From an uncultured Verrucomicrobia subdivision 3 bacterium (GTDB taxonomy: Bacteria > Verrucomicrobiota > Verrucomicrobiia > Limisphaerales > UBA11358), in contig CAIOIC010000132.1 in the NCBI GenBank assembly GCA_903858275.1, positions 1 through 64,000 of the forward strand: a DNA stretch of 64,000 nt, given 5' to 3'. Of the stretch, positions 50,747 to 60,500 are shown in pieces. The translations under genes were made by a program, and so were the position numbers. The notes under the pieces were generated by a model that ran no database searches, was not told the origin of the DNA, and was given only the letters and a program-made list of their open reading frames with translations. Within the stretch, counting starts at the first letter, position 1; each line of letters begins with the position of its first letter.

Positions 50747-51964
50747 CTAACTCTTCGGTTTCAACGCCACCTGCTGGCGTCGGGAGATTTTGGGTGAAAA
50801 TTCATTTTCTTTGGCATCCGGCACCACCAGCCGGTCAATGCCGATCGCGACCAAGCCGGCGGTGCGGCGGCGCGGGGCGGGAACACATTCCACGGTGCCA
50901 AACTTGGCCCACATCGAACCGTTCTGAACCGCCTGGGCGAGGTGGGCCATCACCACCGGTGGAAGCTCCGTGAGCGTGCCGGTGATGACGACGCGGCGCA
51001 GGCCGATGACATTCAATGCGCCCGCAATAGCCACTGCCGCGGCTTCCAGCGATTTCGCCAGCCACAACGGCAGCCCGTGTTTGAAAATATATTCCTGCAA
51101 TTCGGTCCAGGAAGTTTTTTGCCCGCGCTGATCTTGGGAGAAACTTTCCAGCAAGCCGCGCAGGGAGACGAGCGTTTCCATGCAGCCGGTCGCGCCGCAG
51201 CCGCAACGCCGCTGGTTGCCGAGGACGGGCGTATGACCGATTTCCCCGCTGATGGGCAGCGAATTTGCCAGCGGCTTGCCGTCCAAAATGACCGCCCCGC
51301 CCACGCCTTCGCCAAAATCCACGAGCAAAAAATTATCGCAATCCGGATTCGCAGCATGATGACCGAGCGCGAGCGCCCGCTCCTCCTGCACCAGCAGCAC
51401 CGGCACTTCCCACACGCTCCGGACAATGGCGGCAAGATCGGCTTTTTCCGTCCAGTGGATATTGGGCGAGAATAAAATCCGGTTCTGAGCATCATCCACC
51501 AGACCGGGAACGCTCAACAGCACGCCCAGCAAATTGGAGCCGCCGATTTTGGCCGCCGCCCGCCGCAATTGTTTTTCCCAGGCCTTGGCGGGATTGGGTT
51601 CATTCCGGCCCAGTAAAAAAGAAACCTGCCAGACATCCGCATCCGCCGCCCCCAGCGATAATCCGGCCACGGTGGTTTCCAGCAAGCCAAGCTGGACCGC
51701 GAGCAGACGGGATTGCGATTGGTTCAGCCGCAACTGCCGGCCGGGTCGTCCGCGCGCCACCGATTCCGCACCGGCGGTTTCCAGCGGTTCGATTTCTTCC
51801 AGCACCCGAATCGCCAGCAGTTCGTCCACAATTTTCCCGGCGGTGGGCTGGCTCATGCCCAGCGACTTGGCGAGTTCCGCGCGCGACGCGACGCCAAGCC
51901 GCTGCAGTCGCCGGAGCAAGGCGCGCCGGTTGAACTGGCCCATGCGGGAGGGAACGTAGATCAT
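50747..51964 (-). CDS. ROK family transcriptional regulator (XylR/NagC-type)
   Basis: HTH LGVASRAELAKSLGMSQPTAGKIVDELL then ROK domain GHTPVLGNQRRCGCGATGCMETLVS; adjacent to xylA. Confidence 0.9.
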   Translation of the reverse strand: MIYVPSRMGQFNRRALLRRLQRLGVASRAELAKSLGMSQPTAGKIVDELLAIRVLEEIEPLETAGAESVARGRPGRQLRLNQSQSRLLAVQLGLLETTVAGLSLGAADADVWQVSFLLGRNEPNPAKAWEKQLRRAAAKIGGSNLLGVLLSVPGLVDDAQNRILFSPNIHWTEKADLAAIVRSVWEVPVLLVQEERALALGHHAANPDCDNFLLVDFGEGVGGAVILDGKPLANSLPISGEIGHTPVLGNQRRCGCGATGCMETLVSLRGLLESFSQDQRGQKTSWTELQEYIFKHGLPLWLAKSLEAAAVAIAGALNVIGLRRVVITGTLTELPPVVMAHLAQAVQNGSMWAKFGTVECVPAPRRRTAGLVAIGIDRLVVPDAKENEFSPKISRRQQVALKPKS

Positions 51965-52067
51965 TAAATTAAGAAAGTTACGGAAATGATTCCGACTGTC
52001 AAGCTGCTGATGAAATAAATTTGCGCTGCCGATAAAAAAGTGAAATTGTCAGTCGAATCCAATTACA

Positions 52068-52916
52068 ATGAAAAACAAATCTTTTCTCGCCTTGCTGGCG
52101 GCCGCAGCGATATTCGTCCCGGCAGGCCTATCCGCTCAAACCACAAACCACGCCACCGGAGGCATGGATCCGGAATTGCAAACCCTGGTCCAAAACATCC
52201 AAACCAAGTTGAAGGCCGGCAAGAATACCGAAGCCGCACTGGCCATCGATCTGGCTGGATTTGACAAATTGCTGGCCAAACACACGGGTGAAAAAACCGA
52301 GGCCGTGGCGCAAATCGTTTACATGAAAGCCATGCTCTATTTGCAGGTGCTCGACAACGCAGACAAGGGCAAGGCTTTGATCAAGAAACTCAAGACCGAT
52401 TATTCTGAAACCAAGCTGGGCAAGAACGCCGACCGCATGTTGCAAATGATGGAAAAACAGGACGAGGCAAAAAAAATCCAGTCCACCCTCGCGCCCGGCA
52501 CGACATTCCCCGATTTCAGCGAAAAGGACTTGAACGGGAAGCCCCTGTCCGCTTCCGCCTTGAAGGGCAAAGTGGTGCTGGTGGATTTCTGGGCAACCTG
52601 GTGCGGGCCGTGCGTGCATGAACTCCCCAACGTCATCGCCACCCACAAAAAATTTCATGCGCAGGGCTTTGAAATTATTGGCGTGAGCCTGGATTCCGAC
52701 CGCGAAAAGCTTGACGCCTTCCTCAAGAAGCAGGACGGCATGGCTTGGCCGCAATACTTCGACGGCCAAGGCTGGCAAAACAAACTGGCGGGCAAATACG
52801 GCGTGGAATCCATCCCCTTCACCGTGCTCATCGGGCGCGACGGCAAAATCATCGGCACCGACTTGCGAGCTGAAAAACTGGAAGCGGCCGTGGCCGCCGC
52901 CATCGCGAAAAAATAA
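52068..52916 (+). CDS. TlpA-like thioredoxin-fold protein, exported
   Basis: Signal peptide; ALKGKVVLVDFWATWCGPCVHELPNVIATHKKFHAQGFEIIGVSLDSD. Confidence 0.93.
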   Translation: MKNKSFLALLAAAAIFVPAGLSAQTTNHATGGMDPELQTLVQNIQTKLKAGKNTEAALAIDLAGFDKLLAKHTGEKTEAVAQIVYMKAMLYLQVLDNADKGKALIKKLKTDYSETKLGKNADRMLQMMEKQDEAKKIQSTLAPGTTFPDFSEKDLNGKPLSASALKGKVVLVDFWATWCGPCVHELPNVIATHKKFHAQGFEIIGVSLDSDREKLDAFLKKQDGMAWPQYFDGQGWQNKLAGKYGVESIPFTVLIGRDGKIIGTDLRAEKLEAAVAAAIAKK

Positions 52917-52918
52917 AA

Positions 52919-53722
52919 TCAGGAACTCGCGCTGGTGTAGCGGCGGAGGGAGATGCGCCAGAACCATTCCGCCACCGCCGCCCAAAAGACACCGACGCCC
53001 AGCAGCACCAACCAGGCGGAGGGGGAATTGATTTTATCCGCCAATACCCGGGTGGGGACGTTGCTCACCAGCAGCACCGGGAGCGCAAAGGTAAACACCG
53101 CCTTAAACGCGCCCCGGAACGCCTCGTCCGGCATCCGCGCGATGTTGAAGAGGTTGTAATAACCCCAGACGATGCCCTGGGCCCGCACCGTCCAGAAACA
53201 GATTGTGGCGAGGATGAACATGAGCGAGTAGTGAATCAAGATTCCCACCAGGCACAGGGCGCCGAAGCCGGCGAACTGCCCGGCGGTCGGATGCAGATTT
53301 AATTTACCCGCCGCGAACACCATCACGCCCACGGCCAATAGCGCATTCACAAAGGCGCCAAGATCCACAACGCGGAATGAGACCAGAAAACGCGTATTGA
53401 CCGGCAACAACAGGAAAAAATCCATTTTTCCCGTGCGGACCAGTTCGGAAAGATTGGTGCAGTTGGTCAGAAAGAACGCCTGATAAAGCTGCTGGATGAA
53501 ATTGCTCACGCCAACCAGGAACACCATCTGCCATTTTGTCCACGAGCCGACCGCGTCCGTCTGTGAAAAGATGACGGAGACAAAGCAGATTTGCAGGCCG
53601 AACCAGAGCAGCTCCACCACAATCCACAGGATGAAGTTGCCCTTGAACCCCATTTCGCGCGACACGGAATTTTTCCATAGCGCGGCGTAGAGGGCGAGAT
53701 AACGCTTGATATTCGCGGTCAC
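52919..53722 (-). CDS. ABC-2-type transporter permease
   Basis: Six-TM protein with pattern of the two-permease ABC-2 systems (NCTNLSELVRTGKMDFFLLLPVNTRFLVSFR). Confidence 0.75.
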   Translation of the reverse strand: MTANIKRYLALYAALWKNSVSREMGFKGNFILWIVVELLWFGLQICFVSVIFSQTDAVGSWTKWQMVFLVGVSNFIQQLYQAFFLTNCTNLSELVRTGKMDFFLLLPVNTRFLVSFRVVDLGAFVNALLAVGVMVFAAGKLNLHPTAGQFAGFGALCLVGILIHYSLMFILATICFWTVRAQGIVWGYYNLFNIARMPDEAFRGAFKAVFTFALPVLLVSNVPTRVLADKINSPSAWLVLLGVGVFWAAVAEWFWRISLRRYTSASS

Positions 53723-53786
53723 GGTAATCGGTGTAAAACATTGAGCCGCCAGCGGAGGGCTGTCCAGATCGCACGAAGGGCGAGAA

Positions 53787-53984
53787 TCATTTGATCCGGT
53801 TCATCAGCTTCATCACCTTCCAGATAATGACCCCCACCACCAGACTCACCGCCATCACGGACAGCATGATTTTTACGCTGCGACTGCGTTCCCAGTCCTG
53901 CTGACGCGGGAAAAAAATCTTTCCAATCAAATTAAACAGCCACAGCATTTGAGACATTTCGACATAAGAATGCAGACATGACAA
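53787..53984 (-). CDS. Small membrane protein of unknown function
   Basis: 65 aa (or 56 aa from an inner ATG), one strong TM segment VKIMLSVMAVSLVVGVIIWKVMKLM; lies between the two permease genes. Confidence 0.45.
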   Translation of the reverse strand: MSCLHSYVEMSQMLWLFNLIGKIFFPRQQDWERSRSVKIMLSVMAVSLVVGVIIWKVMKLMNRIK

Positions 53985-54013
53985 TCAGAATCAGCTTGCA
54001 TAAACCACACCCT

Positions 54014-54820
54014 TCAGCCGCCAAACGCGGAATAGCGCCTTATCCCCCGCCGCCACATCAGGCGCGCAAAAACATACGCCACCAGCACCCAGAACAGCTG
54101 CATCGCCAGCCCGCGCCACATTTCCGCGCCAGCCGCTTTGCCCAGATAAATGCTGATGGGAAAATAAAGTTGATACGGGAATGGCGTGAGATAGAGAAGC
54201 TGCTTCAGCATCGGCGGCAAAATATCGAGCGGAAACAAATGGCCGCTGGCTAGATATTCAAAGGCAAACAAGATGAAGATGAAGGTGGAGATTTCCAGCA
54301 GCCAAAACGCCAGCATCGCCATGGCGTAGGAAATGAAAAATTGCAGCAGCGCCGTGAGCACCAGCGACAAGGAAAAAACCGCCATGGCTTCAGCGCTCGC
54401 CGGCCACAGCCAGTATCCGCGGAACCCATAGAGGAAGACGGCCAGGGGCCCCACGGCCATCGCGATAAAGGCGATTCGACCGGCAAAGAACAAGCTGAGC
54501 CGATACCAGAGATAATCCACCGGTTTTAAAAGAAATTGGCTGATGTTGCCATCGCGAATATCGGCGGCGATTTGCCAGTCATCTTCATTGACCGCCGTCA
54601 ACACATCCACGACCGCCACCAGCAGATAGTAAAACAACATCTGCGCCTCCGAAAAACCGGAGGCATCCCCCGTTCCGTTGCGGTGGCTGTAAATCGTCCG
54701 CCAGAGCGACAGCATCGCGAACAAGGGGATGAAACCAAACAGCGTCCGGGTCAGATAATTAAACCGATACTGCAAATTATTTTGCAGGCCGATGTTGATG
54801 ACATGGAGGTATTTTTTCAT
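54014..54820 (-). CDS. ABC-2-type transporter permease
   Basis: DGNISQFLLKPVDYLWYRLSLFFAGRIAFIAMAVGPL: second permease of the pair, polytopic. Confidence 0.75.
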   Translation of the reverse strand: MKKYLHVINIGLQNNLQYRFNYLTRTLFGFIPLFAMLSLWRTIYSHRNGTGDASGFSEAQMLFYYLLVAVVDVLTAVNEDDWQIAADIRDGNISQFLLKPVDYLWYRLSLFFAGRIAFIAMAVGPLAVFLYGFRGYWLWPASAEAMAVFSLSLVLTALLQFFISYAMAMLAFWLLEISTFIFILFAFEYLASGHLFPLDILPPMLKQLLYLTPFPYQLYFPISIYLGKAAGAEMWRGLAMQLFWVLVAYVFARLMWRRGIRRYSAFGG

Positions 54821-55003
54821 TTCCGCCTACCAGCAATAATTCACCCGCATTGAAATGGCTAAATAAAAATCTGCCCTATGGGCACGCAAACCAAAAGATT
54901 TGATGCTGAGAGCAAGATTTTCAATTGCCTGACAACTGATTGTGAATTAGCATTGGAAATCGTCGACATAAAGTCGGCCCCTAATTAAGGAGAACTTTTA
55001 CAC

Positions 55004-57184
55004 ATGAAGAAACCTCTCACCGGCGCAGAAGTGAATGAATTGATTACCGGCCTAAACAAATTGTCCCGCAATCTCTGGTGGACGTGGAATCAGGAGGCTC
55101 AAGACATCTTTCAACGACTCTCGCCGCGCGGGTGGATGAACCTCTACCACAACGCCGTGGCCGTGCTGCACGAGGTGTCGGAATACGAACTGCGCGTGCA
55201 CTTGCAGGACAGCGAATTCTCGGACCGCGTCCGCGCCGTGCTCAAGGATTTCGAAAATTATTTAAGCGAACAGAACACCTGGGGCCACAAACACGCGCCG
55301 CAGCTGCACAAAAATCCGGTGGCGTATTTCTCAGCGGAGTTTGGCTTCCACGAATCACTCCCCATCGCCGCCGGCGGCCTCGGCATGCTGGCCGGCGACC
55401 ACACCAAATCCGCCAGCGACCTCGGCTTGGGGTTTGTCGGCGTGGGCTTATTCTACCGCGAAGGTTATTTCCAGCAGGCCATTGATTCAAACAACTGGCA
55501 GACGGAATATTATAATCCCGTGGATCCGAAAAACGTGCCGGTGGAACCCTTGCGGGATGCCGACGGCGAACGCCTCGTCTGCAGCGTGGAAATCGGTTTG
55601 AACGTCGTGGACTTCCAGGTCTGGCGGGTCAATGTCGGCCGCGTGCCGGTGTATTTGCTCGACACCAACCTGCCCGCGAACGAGCAACATTTTCGCGACC
55701 TGACCTGCCGCGTCTATGGCGGCGACAGCACCACGCGCATCATGCAGGAAATCCTCCTGGGCATCGGCGGCGTGCGACTATTGCGCGCCCTGGGACTCGC
55801 GCCCTCCACGTTCCACATGAACGAGGGTCACGCCGCTTTCCTCACGCTGGAACTGATCCGCGAAAAAATGGCGACCGGGAAATCTTTTGCTGAAGCGCAG
55901 GCGCTGACCAAGCCGGAATCTATTTTCACCACGCACACGCCGGTTGAAGCCGGACATGACCGGTTCAGCCCCGACCTGATGAACTACGCCATGCAGCGGT
56001 TCTGCACCCAGCTAACCGTGCCGTTCAAAGAATTGCTCGCGTTGGGCCGCGTGAAGGCGGGCGATGAACACGAGCTATTTTGCATGACCGTCCTGGCGCT
56101 GAAACTTTCCCGCTCCGCCAACGCGGTCAGCGAACTTCACGGCCAGGTGAGCCGCCAGATGTGGCAGCACCTTTACAACGTCCCGGAAAAAGACGTTCCC
56201 ATCGGCCACATCACCAATGGCATTCACCTGCTCGGCTGGATGAAAGGCTCCGTCCGTCATTTCTGGCGCCGAAAACTCACCGACAATAAAAACGGCGAAG
56301 CCAAATTTTTCCGCGAAAAATTTGGCGAAGACTGGGCCTCCGCCATCAATCATGCCTCGTTCTGGGAAAAGATGACCGACCCGGCTTTCGTTACCGACGA
56401 GGAAATTTGGGCCTTGCGTTACAAGCTACGCCGCGAGCTGATCGAATTTGCCCGCCGCCGGCTGCTGCTCCAGAACCAGCGCATGACGCAAGGCGATTTC
56501 ATCCGCTTCGACCACCTGCTGAATCCCGACGCGTTGACCATCGGCTTCGCCCGCCGTTTTGCCACCTACAAACGCGCGCCGCTGGTTTTCCAGCAGTTTG
56601 AAAACATTCTAAAACTCGTCCACGAAAAGCATCGCCCCGTGCAATTCGTATTTGCCGGCAAGGCGCACCCGCGCGACGACGAAGGCAAGCGCTTCATCCA
56701 GCAGATCATTCATTTGAGCAAGCACAGCGAACTCGCCGGCCACCTTGTATTTCTGGAAAACTATGACGTCCACGTCGCCCGGCAAATGGTGGCCGGCTGC
56801 GACATCTGGCTGAACAACCCGCGCCGTCCGCTCGAAGCCTCCGGCACCAGCGGCATGAAGGCGAGCTGCCACGGCTGCATGGGATTGAGCATCATGGACG
56901 GCTGGTGGCGCGAAGGCTACGACGGCCAGAACGGATTCTCCATCGGTGAAGACTCGCATCCCGACAACATCGAGGAGCAGGACCGCGTGGACAGCGCCAA
57001 CCTTTACAAGACGCTCACCCAGCAGGTTGTGCCGATGTTCTTCAACCGCGACGTGAACGGCATTCCGCGCGAATGGATCAAGCGCATCCGCCACGGCATG
57101 GCCACGCTCGTGCCACAGTTCACCACCGACCGCATGGTCAAGGAATACACCAACAAATACTATTCCTATTGGGGAAAGAAATAA
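55004..57184 (+). CDS. glgP: Alpha-glucan (glycogen/starch) phosphorylase
   Basis: ISAEFGFHESLPIAAGGLGMLAGDHTKSASDLGLGFVGVGLFYREGYFQQ; FTTHTPVEAGHDRF; NNPRRPLEASGTSGMKASCHGCMGLSIMDGWW. Confidence 0.95.
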   Translation: MKKPLTGAEVNELITGLNKLSRNLWWTWNQEAQDIFQRLSPRGWMNLYHNAVAVLHEVSEYELRVHLQDSEFSDRVRAVLKDFENYLSEQNTWGHKHAPQLHKNPVAYFSAEFGFHESLPIAAGGLGMLAGDHTKSASDLGLGFVGVGLFYREGYFQQAIDSNNWQTEYYNPVDPKNVPVEPLRDADGERLVCSVEIGLNVVDFQVWRVNVGRVPVYLLDTNLPANEQHFRDLTCRVYGGDSTTRIMQEILLGIGGVRLLRALGLAPSTFHMNEGHAAFLTLELIREKMATGKSFAEAQALTKPESIFTTHTPVEAGHDRFSPDLMNYAMQRFCTQLTVPFKELLALGRVKAGDEHELFCMTVLALKLSRSANAVSELHGQVSRQMWQHLYNVPEKDVPIGHITNGIHLLGWMKGSVRHFWRRKLTDNKNGEAKFFREKFGEDWASAINHASFWEKMTDPAFVTDEEIWALRYKLRRELIEFARRRLLLQNQRMTQGDFIRFDHLLNPDALTIGFARRFATYKRAPLVFQQFENILKLVHEKHRPVQFVFAGKAHPRDDEGKRFIQQIIHLSKHSELAGHLVFLENYDVHVARQMVAGCDIWLNNPRRPLEASGTSGMKASCHGCMGLSIMDGWWREGYDGQNGFSIGEDSHPDNIEEQDRVDSANLYKTLTQQVVPMFFNRDVNGIPREWIKRIRHGMATLVPQFTTDRMVKEYTNKYYSYWGKK

Positions 57185-57564
57185 CTAGTGAACAAATCAG
57201 GCAGGGGCAAGCGATGAATGGTCGAAGCCGCCAAGCAATCACAAAGTGAAATATCGGCCAGAGCGAATAGGCAAAAGCGAACCGCGCCGCCCAACTATTT
57301 AAGTTTAAGCGGCAGCACCGAGCTAAACAAATAAGTGAATGGTCTCGACCTCGACCGGATACAACGGGTCAGACCCGTTCCGGCCAGGATTTTTGCGTGG
57401 CGCCCTGTCATAAATTGGTTCACGGCAGCGTTGTTCATAAGTTTGCAGATAAAGGCCCGCACCAATGTCCGATTCAGGACCCTTTTCCATTGCCAGCTTC
57501 ATCCCCGACTCAAAAAATAACAGCATCCAACAACCTGCAACCCACGGCCGGCCGAACTGGAAAA

Positions 57565-60500
57565 CTACCGCATCCGGACCCGATAGAAGCAGCTGCCCAG
57601 ATTTGCCGCGCTCGTGTCCTGCAGAGTGGCAGTGGTGTTCTGCGGCTGGAAAACGCTGATGGTTTGCCAGTCATTGATGCCAAGTTGGGTGGCGCGGATC
57701 AGTTCATTGGTGAACCCCGGCGTGAGGTTGGTCACCGTTAACTCAACCGTGTTCTGCGTACGCTTTACTTGATTGATTGTCGGCGGCAAAACCAGCGGCG
57801 TGTCACGCTGCAGGATAATGCCGTCCATGGGCGGCAAAAGAACGCCGGCGGCGGGCTGCCCGTCGTTGTAACGGGCGGCGGAAGTGACATGCACGGCATC
57901 CGCCACGCAAATCCCCATGGTGTTGGTTATCCGCACGAAGGTGGCGTTGGAGGCGGCGAGCGGCAGGGTCGCCAGCGGGTGCCATTGATCCCCGCCGGTG
58001 GACTGATCCAAGTTAGTCATCGCCACCACCACCCCACCGGAGACGATTGCAAAGCTGGCGCTGTGCGTCCAGTTAGTGGCGGCGGCGGCGGCCGGCCACC
58101 AGGCGGAGAGGGTGTAAATGTCATCCGCTGCGATCGGCACCGCCCACTGCGCCTCGCCGGTCGCGCTCGTCCGCACCTGCGTCGTTCCCGCCCATCCGTG
58201 ATAGAACGGGCCGATGGCCGTCCAATTACCGCTGTCAAAGGGGGTGTTGGTCCAGATGCCGGTGGTGCTGAAGCTGGCATCGGTGTTGTCGAGGATGAAT
58301 TCGTAGCGCGGCGCCTGCGTTCCGGCCAGCCGTCGCAAGCCCGGCTCGAGCGCCACCGACTGGGTTTGCCGCGACGCGTTAAGCAGAGCGATGCCGCGAT
58401 TGAAATCGCGCCGGTAAACATCGGCCGGATGCACCTGCAGCCGCACGTCATCCAACCAGACCGTGCTGTTGGTGGCGCCCACAAAAAACTGGATGCGAGC
58501 GTCGGCCACCGTTTCATTGGCCATAAAAGTCGCCGTGTATTCCTGCCAGTTCGTGGTGAGATTGACTTTCTGCGACAGGCCATAATTCCGCCAGTCGGCG
58601 CTGCCTTTTTGCGAACTCAACGTGATGGCGCGCGGGACGCTGCTCCGCGCATAAAAAATCATATCGTAGGTGGTTCCCTTGACCAGCAAACGATTCCATT
58701 GGGACAGATCAAGATGCCAGTCCGTGCCATCGGAATAGGTGATGTCCAGGCGGGCGCAGGCGGTGCCGGCGGCGGCACCGGCCGTGGCCCGCGTGACGGT
58801 GGCGGTGGCAGCACCGGATTTCCCCAGCCGCCAGGGATCGACGATGGAGCTTTCAAAACTGCCGTTGACGAGGCTATTCGTGGGGTTGAATCCGGCCAAC
58901 TCCACACGCCGCATCGGCCCCAGGGGATAGCCGAGATTGAAATCCAGCTCGTCATACCACCAGAAGTTGCCGTGCCAGGTATCACCATACTCTTGCGCGA
59001 AGTAGCCGTCGCCCATCAGCGCGGTGGCCAGCCCGAAACGCACCCAGGGATAATAGGTGCGGGCAAACTCCAAAGTCGCCGCCGGAATCTGCTGGATCGG
59101 CGAATAGCCGTAGCCATAGGCAATCTGGTCGGTGGGCGAGGATTCAATCATCACCGTCACCGGCTGGACGGCCTGACTGAACCAGGTCTGGTATTCCGTC
59201 GCAAAGCTGCTGTAACCCAATTTCCCCTCGATGACATCGGCGGTGCGGAACCCGAAACTGATTCCGTTGAACAGGTCCGCAATACCGGGCTCGGTGATGT
59301 TCAAGGAATGCCCGCTCACGATGGCGTAGGGCATGAGCTGGCGGAAGGTTTGGATTTCATGGAACACCCCGGCTTTCCAGGCGGCGTCCAGCACGGCCGG
59401 GTCGTCGGGAATGCCGTCTTCGTTCGCGTCCAGCGCCACCGGGTTGCCGTAGATGTCGTGGTTCTGCCACGACTGCGTGGTCATCACGTTGTCGAAAAAT
59501 ACGCCGTCGGCCATCATGCCGGAATCAAGCATGGTCTGGTAGGCAAACTGCGCCTGATATTCCGCCACGTAATTCTTGGTCAGGTTCAGCCGGTATGACC
59601 CCGGCCACACTTCAACGCGACTGCCGTTGGTGCCCTTGAGATAATAGTCATCCGGCAGGCCGCTGTTTTCGACGCAGTTGATTGAAGTCAGGATGCGGAT
59701 GTGCGGGTTCAGCAGGCGCAGGCTGCGGATGGTGCCGGGCGGCAGAGCCACACCCAGCCAAAGGTCCACTTTGGCGCAGTTGGTCAGCCCGCTGGCCTGC
59801 CATTGCGACCATCCCCACAGGTTGCCCGTGCGCGGATAAGGCGGGTTCGCCTCCGAATAAGCGCGATACTGGAGGTGGATCGGGTAATCGGGATAGCTGG
59901 CGCAGCGCAGATAGATGTCGTTCACCACGTTTGGATCCGTGCTTAGGCCGGTAATCCGCGTTTGATGATTGGTCGTGCCCGCCCCCTGGCTGAACGGGGT
60001 CATCCGGGCATAAGCCAGCGGCTGGCCGAGCGCATAGGCGCAAGTGCCGGGAAGCACGGTCTGGACCGAGAGATCCAACTGCGTGGTTCCCGGCGGCAGG
60101 ATGGTGCTGGGCGGCTGCGGATTGATGATGGGAATCCCTGGGTAGATTGAAGGCGCGCTTTGGCAAACCGGTCCCGTCTGCGCCGGCGTGACCGGGGTGT
60201 ATTCAAATACCAGCGAATCGCCCGGTGAGATATTGGTGGCAGACAGCCAGACCTCGTTAGGCTCCATGGCACTGGACCGGTTCACTCGCGCCTTCAACTC
60301 CGCCGCGTCCGTCACCCGGCTGGAAATCCTCACCGCATCAAGATAATAATGCGCGTTCGTGCCACTAAGATTGCCGCCAATGCTAAACACTGCGCCATCC
60401 CCGGCCGGCATCCAATAATGGCCCTCGTTGTTTTCCGCCACCTTCACGCCATCCACATAAAAGCGCATGAAATTTTGCGGCGCGGAAAAAGTGAAGGCCA

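Noticed and set aside
57769-59598. 609-aa ORF on the plus strand
   Set aside because: Antisense to the LamG/GH-like gene; Arg/Gly/His-rich low-complexity composition, no family match.
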